From Monomorium pharaonis (Eukaryota; Arthropoda; Insecta; Hymenoptera; Formicidae): a DNA stretch of 64,000 nucleotides. Both the position numbers and the translations under genes were made by a program. Within the stretch, counting starts at the first letter, position 1. Every line of letters starts with the position of its first letter. Positions 48,166 to 60,140 of the stretch are shown here, piece after piece. The stretch is from positions 13,489,821-13,553,820 of the forward strand of contig NC_050475.1 in NCBI RefSeq assembly GCF_013373865.1, in the 5' to 3' direction. The notes beneath the pieces were generated by a model. It was given only the letters and a program-made list of their open reading frames with translations. It made no database searches and was not told where the DNA came from.

Positions 48166-48513
48166 AGATAAATCGATAGTTGTTTTAATTTCAATGACTT
48201 CTCCCATCCCTTTCATTCCTGATTAAGACTGCATCGGGTCCAATCCCGAGTTATAACAATTTAATTGTTGACTCTAAATTAGGACCGATGGACGCACGGC
48301 TCGGAGATCGGGGTTATAGTGAGTCTTCCGGCACACTGATCCACATTTCTAGCCATAAAAAGTGCGTTCGCCCCTAAGGCACTTGACTTTCCCTTGAGCC
48401 GGTGCCTTTGGGAGTTGTGTTTCGTTACGTCCTTCCTTATTCCTCATTCATAAGACACTTATATAATCACCCGATCCTACCCAACATTCCCATTAACCTG
48501 GACGTAACACTCT

Positions 48514-48819
48514 TTTATTAAGTGGACGCAAATCTATGCATAGACGTAGAGTGCCATTTTTCTTTTTGACCGGTACAATTCTGGCACAATATTCTAACGC
48601 GCTTTTTTAAATTTTTTTTTTTTAAATAAGTCGCTTACCATCTCCCTAATTTGCACCCTTTCTGTCCAAGCAAATCTTCTTGGACTATATCTATATACAG
48701 GTTCATCTTTGAGTTTGACTTTTACGAAATAGTTATCATCAAGGGACTACATCCGTGTTCACTACTTCTATAATTGTAGCAATTAATTGTTTTTTTATTG
48801 ATTCGTCAAAATCAATCTT
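48514..48819 (-). pseudogene. Gypsy reverse transcriptase, N-terminal part
   Basis: Frames read DESIKKQLIATIIEVVN, YFVKVKLKDEPVYRYSPRRF, then after an A-run frameshift ARIVPVKKKNGTLRLCIDLR and PLNKR, the first conserved RT block. Adjoins 45280 through the insertion. Confidence 0.75.
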
Positions 48820-48977
48820 CCCAGCAAACACAAAGTTACATGTAACGTTCCTGTTAGTTGTAATTTCCCACTCAACAATGTAATTGTAATATAACACAGG
48901 TGTTATATTACAATTACATTGTTGAGTGGGAAATTACAACTAACAAGCACGTTACATGTAACTTTGTGTTTGCTGGG
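48820..48977. mobile_element. 158-bp near-perfect hairpin MITE, CCCAGCAAACA termini
   Basis: CCCAGCAAACACAAAGTTAC at the left, exact inverse at the right; the arms match almost perfectly to the centre at about 48899. Young by that criterion. It sits in the Gypsy element between protease and RT. Flanking trinucleotides TTC and TTA do not match exactly. Confidence 0.85.
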
Positions 48978-49203
48978 TTAATATTAGACAATGTATTTTC
49001 TAAAATATTAGATGAATCTGTAATGGCATCCGTTGATGCTATTTCAGAAAAAAGTTTGATTCTATCACTTCTTTTTCTGAGAAATCAAACAAGCATAAAA
49101 TTTTGTTTTTTGATAAAAAGTCTGCTCAGGATTAACTGATTTAAAAACTTATTTTCTTGTAACACGTGAAATACAATTTTAGCATTAACGTCCGGGAGGG
49201 AAA

Positions 49204-49595
49204 CTAGTTTAATGTAAAAAGGTATTGTACCGATAATCTGGATTCACCATTAATGGCCTTATAAGCTTTGTCTGAAAATTTAACTAAATTTAAAAAATAA
49301 AAAAATTTATAAAAATAGTGAGAGCAAATGAAGGAGATAAGGCTACCTGTGTCAACCAATGCGTGCAACAGACAATTCTTATTGTTAATAGACGAAACTG
49401 TTATGAAAAAATTATTGATAAAAATTCTCCTACCCTGGTTCGCAGAAACTAGAGCTACTATACCCTTTATGTTTTCTGTTGATTCGTTGACGGCTGAGAC
49501 TGCAGTTGTTGTCGCTGGCTGTGATGGTTGAGTCTTCTTCTTCTCTTCTTTTTTCTTTAATTTAAAGCAATCCTCTCTAATGTGATTGAGTGAAG
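49204..49595 (-). pseudogene. Gypsy gag zinc knuckle end and aspartic protease
   Basis: HIREDCFKLKKKEEKKK is the second half of a CCHC knuckle (H-x4-C). It is followed by a Thr/Ala/Ser linker and by LLHALVDTGSLISFI, the DTGS retropepsin active site, and AYKAINGESR. Array F is inserted immediately upstream, so the first knuckle half is separated by 1.5 kb. Confidence 0.78.
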
Positions 49596-51136
49596 CCCGA
49601 TTGCGCACATAAGCAATTGGACACACTCAATTGGACACGGAGCCGATTGGACACGGACCCGATTGGACACGGACTCGATTGGACACGGATCCGATTGCAC
49701 ATAACCCGATTGCACACGACGCGGTTGCACACGGACCCGATTGCACACGGACCCAATTGTGCACCGACCCGATTGCGCACCGACCCGTTTGCACACGAAC
49801 CCGATTGCGCACGACCTGTTTGCACACGGACTCGATTGGACACAGATCCGATTGGACACAGACTCGATTGGACACAGTCTCGATTGCATACCATCCCGAT
49901 CGGACACAGTCCCGATTGGACACGGACTTGATTGGACACAGACCCGATTGGACACGGACCCGATTGGACACGGATCCGATTGCACATGACCTGTTTGCAC
50001 ACGACCCGATTGCACACGACGCGTTTGCACACGGACCCGATTGCACACGGACCCAATTGCGCACCGACCCGTTTGCACAAGGATCCGATTGCGCACCGAC
50101 CCGTTTGCACACGGACCCGATTGCACACGGACCCGATTGCACACAGACCCGATTCCGCATCGCAGAATAATGCAAAAACAATTTAGATAGCACAGAAATT
50201 TTTTATAAATATTTTACGAATTTATTTTTAGAAAACATTTTTTAAAAGTTATATAATAGTTTTTCATAAATTATTTAGAAATAATACAAATTATTATTAA
50301 CAATATATAAAATATATTTTTAAAATGTACTAAAAAATATTTATGGTATATAAACTCGAAATATTTTTTATATTTTTGGATTATAATAGCATAAATATTT
50401 ATTTTTAATATTTTCATAAATATTTATCATAATTTTTTTTATACTTGGCAAACTCAGACATAAAAATACGTACAAAATATTTATTATAATATTTTTCTTT
50501 CTTATACATATTTTATAGTCGCAAACTTATGTGGTGCAGAAAATGGTTTGTGCACACGCACGCGCGCACGCACGCACGCGCGCACGCACACACACACGGG
50601 GAGTGCAAAGGGAGCTTTGCCCCCCTCCCGCACCCACCCCATCCAAGTCACTAATCCATGTACTGTCTGCAATGCGGAATCGTATCGTGTGTTATCGGGT
50701 CCGTGTGCAAACGAGTCGGTGCGCAATTGGGTCCGTGTGCAATCGGGTCCGTGTGCAAACGGGTCGGTGCGCAATCAGATCCGTGTGCAAACGAGTCGGT
50801 GCGCAATCGGTTCCGTGTGCAATCGGGTCCGTGTCCAATCGGACCTATGTCCAATCAAGTCTGTGTCCAATCGGGTCTGTGTCCAATCAAGTCCGTGCGC
50901 AATCGGATCCGTATGCAATCGGGTCCGTGTGCAAACGGTCGTGTGCAATCGGGTCGGTGCGCAATCGGGTCCGTGTGCAAACGGGTTTGTGCGCAATCAG
51001 GTCTGTGTGCAATCGGGTCGGTGTGCAATCGGGTCCGTGTGAAATTGGGTCCGTGTCTAATCGGATTTGTGTCCAATCGCGATTGTGTCCAATCGGAGAA
51101 TACTACTGTGTCCAATCGCTTATGTGTGCAATCGGG
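49596..51136. mobile_element. Array element F: GGACACGGACCCGATT units
   Basis: Ends CCCGATTGCGCACATAAGC and the near inverse GCTTATGTGTGCAATCGGG. The left array (49596-50158) has about 35 units such as CGATTGGACACGGACC, CGATTGCACACGGACC and CGATTGCGCACCGACC; the right array (50680-51136) has about 28 inverted units. 50160-50516 is AT-rich, probably an inserted AATATTTAT-type MITE. The core (50517-50662) has GTCGCAAACTTATGTGGTGC, a short mixed CGCA run, CCCCCCTCCCGCACCCACCC and ATCCAAGTCAC. The many overlapping frames (NRVRVQSG, DWTRTRLDTD) are periodic artefacts. Confidence 0.8.
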
Positions 51137-51446
51137 ACAGTTCCGGCGTTCCTTCTATGGCAGAAAGTGTAGTAAAGCTTCTTATTGGCCGTTGTTCCGA
51201 TTTTTGTTCTTTCCCTCCTGTAGCGCGATGACCGTTTTCAGGCTCTCTAGGTTTATCGAAATTTTGTTTGAAAGTTGGTGACTTCTTGTTACTGTCGCAA
51301 CAAGCAGCAGTGATACTTGTCATTTCTTTTAAGAATTGGTTGAGCGAATTAACTCTTAATGAAGCGGCGGTGGTCCTTAGGGCAAAACTACCTATGCCTT
51401 TGATCAAATTTGAATTTAGTCTTCGTCTGCTAATTTGAGTGGCACC
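51137..51446 (-). pseudogene. Gypsy gag, middle part
   Basis: ATQISRRRLNSNLIKGIGSF, LRVNSLNQFLKEMTSITAAC and a Lys/Glu/Arg-rich linker (EPENGHRATGGKEQKSEQ), in one open frame for most of its length. Between arrays E and F. It should precede the zinc knuckle. Confidence 0.65.
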
Positions 51447-52322
51447 CGTTTGGCCACGTCAATATTGACCACGGTCCCAATTGGCTACGTCAATATTGAC
51501 CACGTCAATATTGGCCACGTCATTATTGACCACGATCTTGATTGACCACGGGGTGGATTGGCCACGTCATTATTGGCCACGCGTCATTATTGACCACGTC
51601 AATATTGGCCACGCGTGATATTGCCCACGTTAATAATGGCCACGTCAATTTTGGCCACGCCTCATTATTGCCCATGACATTATTGCCCACGCTTCATTAT
51701 TGCCCACGTCAATATTAATCAATTTTTTTGCTTAGCGTGGAAAGTTGCAAACCCATGTGGTGCAGAGAAATGCTTTGCACACACACACACACACGCACGC
51801 ACGCACGCACGCACGCACGCACGGGGGTGCAAGGGGGACCTTCGGCCCCCCTTCCCACACCCACCCCGTCCAAGTCGCAAACCCATATACAGTAATGACG
51901 TGGGCAATAGTGACGCGTGGGCAATAGTTACGTGGTCAATATTGACGCGTGGCCAATATTGACGTGGCCATTCTTGACGTGGGCAATATCACGCGTGGCC
52001 AATATTGACGTAGCCAATATTGACGTGGGCAATATCACGCGTGGCCAATAATGACGCGTGGGCAATAATGACGTGGACAATAATGACGCGTGGCCAATAT
52101 TGACGTGGCCATTATTGACGTGGGCAATATCACGCGTGGCCAATATTGACGTGGTCAATAATGACGCGTGGCCAATAATGATGTGGCCAATCCACCCCGT
52201 GGTCAATCGGGATCATGGTCAATAATGACGTGGCCAATATTGACGTGGCCAATCGGGACCGTGGCCAATATTGACGTGGCCAATCGGAACCGTGGCCAAT
52301 ATTGACGTGGGCAAATGGAACG
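51447..52322. mobile_element. Array element E: GGCCACGTCAATATT units
   Basis: The left array (51447-51716) has about 18 units such as GGCCACGTCAATATT, GACCACGTCATTATT and GCCCACGTTAATAAT; the right array (51893-52322) has about 28 inverted units (AATATTGACGTGGCC). Ends CGTTTGGCCACG and the inverse of CCATTTGCCCACG. The core (51737-51893) is complete: AAAGTTGCAAACCCATGTGG, TGCAGAGAAATGCTTTGCAC, a short AC/ACGC run, CCTTCGGCCCCCCTTCC, CCACCCCGTCCAAGTCGC. Confidence 0.8.
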
Positions 52323-53170
52323 TTCCCGCTAATTTCAGGCTTTTTATCAATGCTATTTTGTCCATAGCATACTCTTGGAAACTTCCCTTGGGGAAAATCC
52401 ATTTTCTCAAATTAACTCGCTGCATAATTTTATTGAATAGGATTTTCCTCTTGAAGCAATCAATTATTTCCTTTTTAAAAGTAGCCCAGAATGTGTTTAT
52501 TTCACCCGAGCTCATGTCGAACCATTTTCTAGCAATTTTGGACAGCTAGATGTGGCTGCAGCCAATTGGACCATTGGAGAAAGGCCATGTATATTTGCTA
52601 CACTCTCTATTTTCTCAATCCAGAGTTCTATATCTTTCTCTTCAGTCCCGCCAAAATAAGGGATTTGAGCACTAAGAAACTTGACGGCGTTGCCTGTTGC
52701 TGCTGAGAATCTATCTAAGTGATTGTCTACGTTACGTGGTGGCTCATCCAGTGAACTATATTGTGTTGGAGCCTGAGCAGGCCTTTGTGCCATAGTGTGA
52801 TTAATCACCAGTTGATTAATCGTTTCGTGGTACTTTTGCATCTGTTCCTGCATCAGTGTATAAAACTGCGGAAAGACTTCCGGGTTCGGGTCTAAGAAGC
52901 GATCAGATGTGTTTCTATTAGAGAGATTTTTTTTTCTCCTCCATGGGCCGAAGAGCCTGGAGTATTTGCCTCCCCGGATGCTTCCTGAGATAATGCTTGC
53001 ATTTCTCTAAGAGGTCCGTTCTCTTTTAAGTGTGCTAATATAACACCTATGCACTTACTGCGTGTATCGGGTACAGGATTGATACTGTAGTTTTGCGCTT
53101 CTTTTTGTAGTAGAGGCAGCGTCAATTCTTCCAATTTCTCACGTGTAATCTGGAAGTTTTCTTTCGACAT
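52323..53170 (-). pseudogene. Gypsy gag, N-terminal part
   Basis: From ATG 53170: MSKENFQITREKLEELTLPL, a SAP-like helix motif like that in the second Gypsy (40370), then an A8 run where the frame changes near 52928. It continues with EQMQKYHETINQLVINH and IPYFGGTEEKDIELWIEKIE, the usual start of a Gypsy gag capsid region, and after another change WATFKKEIIDCFKRKILFNK to array E. Frameshifts at homopolymers. Confidence 0.75.
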
Positions 53171-53399
53171 TTTTGGGTATCAGTCTTTTGCGTCCTTTCT
53201 CCGCACTACAAGATGGGGGCTCTCGAGCATGTTTTCGCGGCTTCCACTATCATGGTGGTGCACTAGAATGTTCCAGGTTCGAGTCTATTTGGGGTATTGA
53301 AATACCGTGGATACAGTCAGACACAAAAGCAAAAAAAAGATCAAAGATATATCCCACTTCTGAGGCTGTAGGATGGGTTGTTCGAGCGGTTCTCTAGAC

Positions 53400-53799
53400 A
53401 CTTCCCCAGCAGGACAAGTAAATAGTAGGGATATTTTTGTTCCGGTAATTAATAAGACACAAAAGTATCTGGGGTATTCAATGTGTATTGTAAATTAATG
53501 AAAGTACAATGGCGATCGTATTTGTGTCGTAGTAAATGCGCAAGGATCGAAACCTTGCTGCCGGCCGCGTACGCTTTACCAGAGATCTTTTGATTACGAC
53601 CGACTATTTCGCACGCCCATAGAGCTTATACTAATGGAGGGGCCATTGCTATATGAGAGAGTCCGCGCGGAGAGAATCAACAGAGACATGAATATATTCT
53701 CATATATTCTGTCTCTTTTCATGTTGGATATCCTCACCATTCCGTTTTCTAGAAGGAAAGAAGCGCACATACAAGCGGTACAACAGGTACGAGCCTACC
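53400..53799. other. Possible Gypsy 5' region, with a tRNA-like T-arm on the minus strand
   Basis: At about 53541-53557 the minus strand reads CAAGGTTTCGATCCTTG, a 5-bp stem with a 7-nt loop like a tRNA T-arm, preceded by CTGGTAAAGCG. The rest does not fold as a tRNA. It may be a tRNA-derived SINE or the LTR/leader of the Gypsy element. No gene seen. Confidence 0.3.
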
Positions 53800-53801
53800 T
53801 A

Positions 53802-54218
53802 CACTGTTAGAAATTTCTTAATGATTTTTAATGATCATGTAATGGAAGCTTGGTTCAAGCCCGTAAATGAAAAGTAATGAATGCTATATATGAATATTTA
53901 TTTACTGATGTCTTAATTTTCATTAACTTATGTATTACTTTTAACGTTATAGTCGGCCTAACTCCAGAAAAGAAAACTGATTTTGGTTTGATCGCGCTGC
54001 GGGTGGTCTTTATGTAGCGTGTTAGCTGCATCTTACTCCAGAGACAGTTAAGCCGCCTTAAATTTACTTTAAATGTACACTAAATTTACTTTTAATGTAC
54101 AAAATATTAAAATTTCATGTACATGTACATTAATATGGGATTCAGTTACTAAGAATTGAAATTTTATTTACATGTGTGCATTAAAAGTACTTGAAATTTC
54201 AAGACATTTCTAACAGTG
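53802..54218. mobile_element. 417-bp MITE, CACTGTTAGAAAT ends, TA target duplication
   Basis: CACTGTTAGAAATTTCTTA at the left and GACATTTCTAACAGTG at the right, with TA on both sides (53800-53801, 54219-54220). Interior has repeated TTTACTTTAAATGTACA words. Mariner-type target. Confidence 0.75.
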
Positions 54219-54622
54219 TACTTGGGCCGTTTACAGGCCGATATCAAACAAAAATAATCTAAAATTGATTTGACGTGTTACTATTTCTAATGGTAATAAC
54301 TTGCTACATTTGTAAAAGACGTTATGAAATAAAGAATGACATATCGTTTCATCTGTAAGTATGTACATTAAGCTTTAGAGAACCGGCATTTTTTCATAAA
54401 AATAGTGATTTTTTGTACATATTTATAACGTATCATAATTTGTTGTGCAAAATTTTGTTCATTAATCTTCAGAAGACAAAATCTATTTGTACAAGTTGGA
54501 GAATCAGGCCTCAGATTGTATAGTTACGAACCTGTTCCCACAGGAAAAAAGACAGAATATATCCACCTCTCTGTCGATTCTCCCTGCGCGCGTCACAACA
54601 CACCAAGGCCCCTCTATTTGTA

Positions 54623-54820
54623 CACCGAAAAAAAAGTAATATAGCCAATAACATATGTGATTGCGGGCTACCAACTATATAAAATATTCAATACAATAAT
54701 ATTTGCTATTAATACAAGTACAATTTTGATACTGCAATAGTATATATTATTGTATTGAGTATATCTGTAATTGCAGCCTGCAATAACATATCTTATTGAA
54801 TATTACTTTTTTTTTCAGTG
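54623..54820. mobile_element. 198-bp MITE, CACCGAAAAAAAAGTAATA ends, TA target duplication
   Basis: Inverted ends CACCGAAAAAAAAGTAATAT and ATATTACTTTTTTTTTCAGTG (near), TA on both sides (54621-54622, 54821-54822). The arms share AATAACATAT. Confidence 0.75.
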
Positions 54821-54822
54821 TA

Positions 54823-55185
54823 TAAGCTTTATGCTCACGCCCGACTGACTAAGCGATCATGCTTCTTCTGCGCGGCCCTCATACGTCGCTAGCTGACCAA
54901 TCCGAGTCACTAGAAACACAAACGACCAATTCCCGACGCCGACGTCATTGCGGCGTCGTTGCTCCTGCGCCGTACGAATGTGTCGCCCGCTAGCGGATAC
55001 GGAAATAAATGGCATTGAGGGCGGAATAACCCTACACTACAAAGCCAATAAAAAGATACATCGTTTTTATAATGTGTCGGTATTTTATATCACTTTAGCA
55101 TCCTTTTAGCTTTAACTTAATTTCGTTAAAAAATATATAACTTTGCAAAAAAAGTAAAACTGAACATTCATACATACACAGACAT
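54823..55185. other. GC-richer intergenic stretch, then AT-rich
   Basis: 54840-55010 is relatively GC-rich with CpG (CGACGCCGACGTCATTGCGG and a short GCGTCG hairpin). No ORF or RNA gene recognised. Confidence 0.4.
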
Positions 55186-55961
55186 CCCTTATGGAAAAAA
55201 CACTAATTTTGAGAGTTTACACTCAAAATTGAGCGTTAATATTTGATTTTGAGAGTTTACTCCCAAATTTAGGTGTATACGCTCAAATCTTGAGTATTTA
55301 CACTAAAGATTGAGTGTTTATACTCGAACATTGAGTGTGTACATCCAATGATTAAGTGTTCATACCAAAGTTTGAATTTAAATACTAAATATTTGAAAGT
55401 ATACTGTCAACATTTGGATATGACACTCAATAAATGAGTGTATATTTCCAACATAAAGTGTGAACACTGAAACGTTGAGGATGTACACTCAACATCTATC
55501 GGTTGAAGGTATGCACTTAATATTGAGTGTGCACTCTCAAACATTGGATTAAAAATATTAAATAAAAACAAAAGCAAGAAAAGCAAGTTCAACCGAGATT
55601 AAAATTAATCTGCATTGGTAGTAATGGACATAAAACGAATATCTAAAATAAACATTCAACTGTAAAGTGTTCAGCTGGCTTTAAGTATTAATTTGAGTAT
55701 TACTTTCAACTTGGATGTTTGCCATCTAATTGAGTGTTAATTTCAGTATTATTCTTAAATTTAGGATTAACATTGAAATTAACACTCAATTAGATGGTGA
55801 ACGTTCAAGTTGAGAGTAATAACACTCTAATTAAAAGTAAATTAAATAGCGAACACTCAAGTTGAGTGTTTACACTGAATTGAGTGTTTACTTCTTGTCC
55901 GAAATTATACTCAACTTGAGTATTTTTTAAAGTGTTATTTTTAGTGTTTTTTCTGTAAGGG
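55186..55961. mobile_element. 776-bp element of iterated ACTCAA/TTGAGT palindromes, copy 1
   Basis: Ends CCCTTATGGAAAAAACACT and AGTGTTTTTTCTGTAAGGG are inverted; AT lies on both sides. The interior has some 35 ACTCAA or TTGAGT words spaced 15-25 bp, such as TTGAGTGTTTATACTCGAAC. Nearly identical to 61233-62007. Confidence 0.85.
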
Positions 55962-57958
55962 ATGTGCTACTTTCATCTATTATTCTTTTTGCTTTCTTTT
56001 TTCGTCATTTTATGTAAGAAAATAACTAGTCTCATGAAAGGTTTTAATCCTTTTTATTGCAATATGTTATAGACGTCATTGTATTTACGTTCGATAAATA
56101 CATCAAGTAAAAGGGTTTTATTTGACAAGTTTCTTTTTTTTCGAACTGTTAAAGCGTGTTATGATGTAACGTACAATATATGATCATATAATATATATCG
56201 CGGAATGTTCGCTCTTACCGCCATAACACGATTTTTATTTTTTTAAATAGATACTTTTTTGCGCTCTCATTCTCTTTCCTAGAGATTAAATATATATATG
56301 GTACAAAATGAAGATCCGTAAATTGTAAATATAATTATAGTGTATGCGCGCGTACGCTGGATCGCGATAGTTTGCGCATCCTGTTTTCTTCTTTGTTCCA
56401 CAATTTCAAATATTCCAAAAACTATTTCATAGTTTTTCCTATGTATACCTACTATTATAACACGCTGTCACCGATAAACGGAAAGAAATTGAAATAAAGA
56501 AACTGATTTGTTGCTTATAAACTTTCCTGAAATCAACAACCTTACAATAGTTTTGCAAGCTACTTTCTTACAAATACTTCACATATGTGAAACGAGCATT
56601 TATACTACGACTAAAATGCGAAAGTAATGCGGATTATTATAATTAGATACTTGGACACTTTTTCTAAATTTTCTCCTACCAATATTGGGCAAAATTTCAT
56701 CGATTAATAAAAATTTACAATTAATAATTTAATTCTTGATCGTAATATAAGTGATTAAAATATTGTTACTATTTTGAAATAAATTTGAAATAGTAAGCAT
56801 TTTAATTTATTAATAAATTGATTAAAATAAGTTATTCTATATAATTGCCACAATAATTGAGTCAATTGATTGAAAATAATTATTTAGAATTATACTGCTG
56901 ATCAAAAAATAATTGTTAATTATTAATTCTTAGTTTTAATTCCTGATTTATAGTATTGATTGATAAATGAATAACATTAATTAATAATAATGAATAAAAT
57001 AATTTATCAATATCGACTTGAACAGTTTTTCAACATGACAAACACGTCTTCTATGTCCGTAATTAAAAAAATTAAAAATGTAATTTCTTAAAATTTGATT
57101 AAAAAATTGATGTTTAATAATTAATTATCATATTTTCAACAATGTATGATTTATTCTAATAAAAAACGATTATATGAATCGTGATATATATCATTATTAA
57201 TTTTTATCTTATTATTCATTTTTAATCAATTATTGTAATTATAGTTATTTATACTGTTATTATATATATATAACTTTACTTTAGCAAAAACTTAATCGAT
57301 TAATTATACAAATACATTTAACAATTAAGTTTATTCATTAATTACATTAATTATTATAATTATATATGTATTTTTTAAATTTTTGGTCAATTATTTTAAT
57401 TTGCAAATAAATTAATTGATTAATGCCCAATATTGCTAGGTCGTTCGAAATCATCACACTAATATCATTTTCTAATAAGTCACTCAGTAAATTTAAGATT
57501 CAATTTTTGTAATTAAAAAAAATGTCGTTTCTTTCTTAACTTTTTCTTTTCCCTTCTAGCTAACTTGCAAATTAAATTTTTTCAAATTTCGTTAAATTTC
57601 TTTAATAAAAAATCTTTCGTAATATTTTGATATATGATAGAATTTTTTATATTTAAAAATTGTAAAAATTAAAAAAATTTTGAATTTTTTTAAATTTTGT
57701 TTTTTCAGAAATTATAAAATAAAAAATTTTGTACTTTAAAAGTATAAAATATAAAGAAGTCTAGAAAAGATTTATAATTAATTTCTTAGTATTTCCAAGA
57801 AATTTTTTTGCATAAAAAACCTGATAAATTTTCTAGAAACATAAAAAATAAATATAATAGAATAAATTGCATAGAAATTTTAAAAAATTATACAAAGAAT
57901 TCCAAGAAAAATTTTTGTTAAAGTTACATTAGAATTGAATGTGAGATGTGAGATTTAT
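55962..57958. other. AT-rich intergenic DNA, no feature seen
   Basis: Very AT-rich, with AATTAATTAATT-type words at 56.7-57.4 kb. I find no open frame above 60 codons, no RNA gene and no bounded element. Confidence 0.55.
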
Positions 57959-57959
57959 T

Positions 57960-58868
57960 CCCAGATAGCACGGGACGTTCTTCAGACGTTCATTTTGTGT
58001 TCTTGTTTACGTCTACATGTCTATGGATATAAAATAGACGTACATAATATATCCCATTCCAGACATCCATCAATTTTTGCCAGTATTTGGATTCTATAGA
58101 ATATCTGATCTTAGGCTTTTCGTATTGAGATTACTACTTATATGGTTTATTACTGCTAGATAGTTAACTGGAGTGCTAATAATTCATATGTAAAATTTAG
58201 CACACTGAGGATATCGATGAGGGCCACGCGATACAAATTTTAATAATGATCAATGATTTGATCGCGATGATTAAATGCCTTTTTAACATAATTACTAATA
58301 CTTTTAATTCCTGAAATTTCTGAACATGTAGAATTTATTAATATGTTAAAGAAAATACTTAATATAATAAAATTCCAAATTTCAGTAAAATAATAATTTC
58401 AGTAAAATATATTTTTGTTAAATTATAACAAGATTTTATGTTATCTTAAAACATGTCACAGAATATTTAAAATATAAGAACTTATGAGATTCTAAAAATA
58501 TATAATAACTTTAATGCGTTAATTTTATATAAGCTTAATCTTATATAAAAATTTATACACGACTTTTTGGCATGATATATTTTATAACAAATATATAAAT
58601 TAATCCTGCGTTTCAGATTTATTCTTGTTTATACAGTTTTCTTTTATATTCTTTTTGAATGTCTATTTCAGCGATAGTTACGAATAATAAAACACTGAAA
58701 TTTCTATTTATTTTAAGTTCTCTGTTAGATATTCAGTAAACATTCAAAGTAACCAAATAAGGTGTAATGAGTATTCTTAGACGTCCGTCGTATCTTTGGA
58801 TTACTTGATGAATGTCGCGATGTCTGAATGTTCAGTGAATATCTAATGGATGTCCATGCTATCTGGAG
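57960..58868. mobile_element. CCCAGATAGCA-ended element, about 0.9 kb
   Basis: TCCCAGATAGCACGGGACGT at the left and GATGTCCATGCTATCTGGAG at the right are inverted at the outer 11 bp, and GACGTTC/GAACGTC-like words occur near both ends. The interior is AT-rich and non-coding. Confidence 0.6.
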
Positions 58869-60003
58869 TAATACTAATGTTACAACATCACTGTTGATGT
58901 TCACTATTTTTTGCAATGACAAATACTTTTAAGGAAGATGCGATGATTTCGAAGTGTATTTTGTCGCGCGCAATCATACAAATCTATACAAAATTTGAAC
59001 ATAAATTTCGACGTTTCTGAATTTTTGTTTCGCAAATCAGAAGTGGCAAAATTTCAAACATTTAATTGCGCGCTTGCGAAAAAAGTTTACTTTTTTCCGT
59101 TTTTCGCACAAACTATATTTCAGCAACGTACGCTCAGAAAATACAAAGCGAGGTACAAAACCTTATAAGAACTTATGTGAAAGGATAAATACGATCCCCG
59201 TCTTGAAAAATCTGTGAAAAATATGATACTCCCTCTCGCATCCACATCTTTTGTTTTGTAATATTACATGGTATCCTTATTCGTAGACAATATTAGATAA
59301 GTTCGTAATTATCTTTCGGTGTAATTTGTGTGCGTGCGTGTGTGCGTGTGTATGTGTGTATTTGTAATCGTAAAGGTATAATTTTATTATAATACGTTAT
59401 TATCGATTTTTATTAATTAATATACAAATAATGGAAGACATAGCAGCACCTAAAAGTGCTGGTCGAAAGATTCTTTTATCTAACACGTTTATATAGAATT
59501 TTTTTCTTTTTCTCTTCTTTTTTTTCTTTTTATAATTCGAGTTAACGTTTATCACGCGGTTATTATGAATATTCCCTCATTATCATACGGACATTTTTCA
59601 ATAGAAAACGCATTGTATCTAAATGTTCCTCTATAAAGATCATTGAAAACTCAGATTAGTATTGAATCAAACAAAGTCGAAAACTTCACACCGAGAAAAA
59701 AGTTGTTAACAAATTTGTTCAACGTAATGATTAATTTTTTTAGGTTTTTTAAAAATATTTATATATTCAATTTAAATACATAAATACATAAAGTGAAAAA
59801 ATTTAATTAAGCTAAAAAATTATGTCAAATTAACACCTTTTTCTCAGTACACGAAGAGAAACAATTATCTTACATGCCATAAATTAATAGGTAAAATTAA
59901 TTTTAGATTTTTTCACATTACCAGATTATTAGAGAACTTATCGCAAATGTTTCTATAAGTAATAAAGACTCTTTTTCAAGGAACATACATTTTATATGTC
60001 CAA
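58869..60003. other. Intergenic DNA with one small MITE
   Basis: A MITE with ends ACACCGAGAAAAA and TTTTTCTCAGTAC lies at about 59688-59850. A GT-rich run is at 59325-59365. No gene seen. Confidence 0.5.
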
Positions 60004-60140
60004 TACGTTCTTATACAGCACAGACACTTACAGTTACATTAATGTAACTTTGCGACATTATACATTGCAATATTGCAGAGTGCAATATTGCAGAAACACC
60101 AACAATTTTTTTGCAATATTACTTTAGCAATGGTGCACCA
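60004..60140. repeat. GCAATATTGC palindrome cluster
   Basis: Several GCAATATTGC words (60065-60115) and an inner TACATTAATGTA hairpin. Similar words return at 62880-62940 and 63880-63910, so it may be the left end of a foldback element. Confidence 0.4.

Larger units (their letters stand above)
45285..48509 (+). mobile_element. 3.2-kb LTR-like element, TGTTACGTCC...GGACGTAACA, CTCT target duplication
   Basis: Inverted ends TGTTACGTCCGG and CCTGGACGTAACA, with CTCT on both sides (45281-45284, 48510-48513). Removing the element with one CTCT restores the Gypsy frame ...LNKRVYKQ..., which confirms the borders. The TG...CA ends and 4-bp duplication fit an LTR, but 3.2 kb is long and it encodes an ORF (46402-47262) behind a promoter-like site and contains a 66-bp minisatellite. 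A second internal end pair is absent. It may be a giant solo LTR or an unclassified element with 10-12-bp inverted ends. Confidence 0.7.
42602..53400 (-). mobile_element. Degenerate Gypsy retrotransposon broken by several insertions
   Basis: Order on the minus strand: gag from 53170, zinc knuckle and protease near 49.6-49.2 kb, reverse transcriptase 48.8-48.5 and 45.28-44.66 kb, RNase H 44.64-44.2 kb, integrase 44.0-42.6 kb. This protease-RT-RNaseH-integrase order is that of Gypsy. Insertions: array E (51447-52322), array F (49596-51136), a hairpin MITE (48820-48977), an LTR-like element (45285-48509) and an AT-rich block with a dispersed repeat (about 42905-43445); array D limits it on the left. 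No 3' LTR was identified; a 5' LTR may lie between 53200 and 53800 but its borders are not clear. Many stops and frameshifts. Confidence 0.8.

Noticed and set aside
49557..51281. Frames of 80-213 codons with NRVRVQSG or DWTRTRLDTD repeats
   Set aside because: Six overlapping frames on both strands come from the 16-bp array units; no unique domain.
53400..53640. A tRNA gene
   Set aside because: A good T-arm is present, but no cloverleaf can be completed: no matching acceptor stem and the anticodon region is too short.
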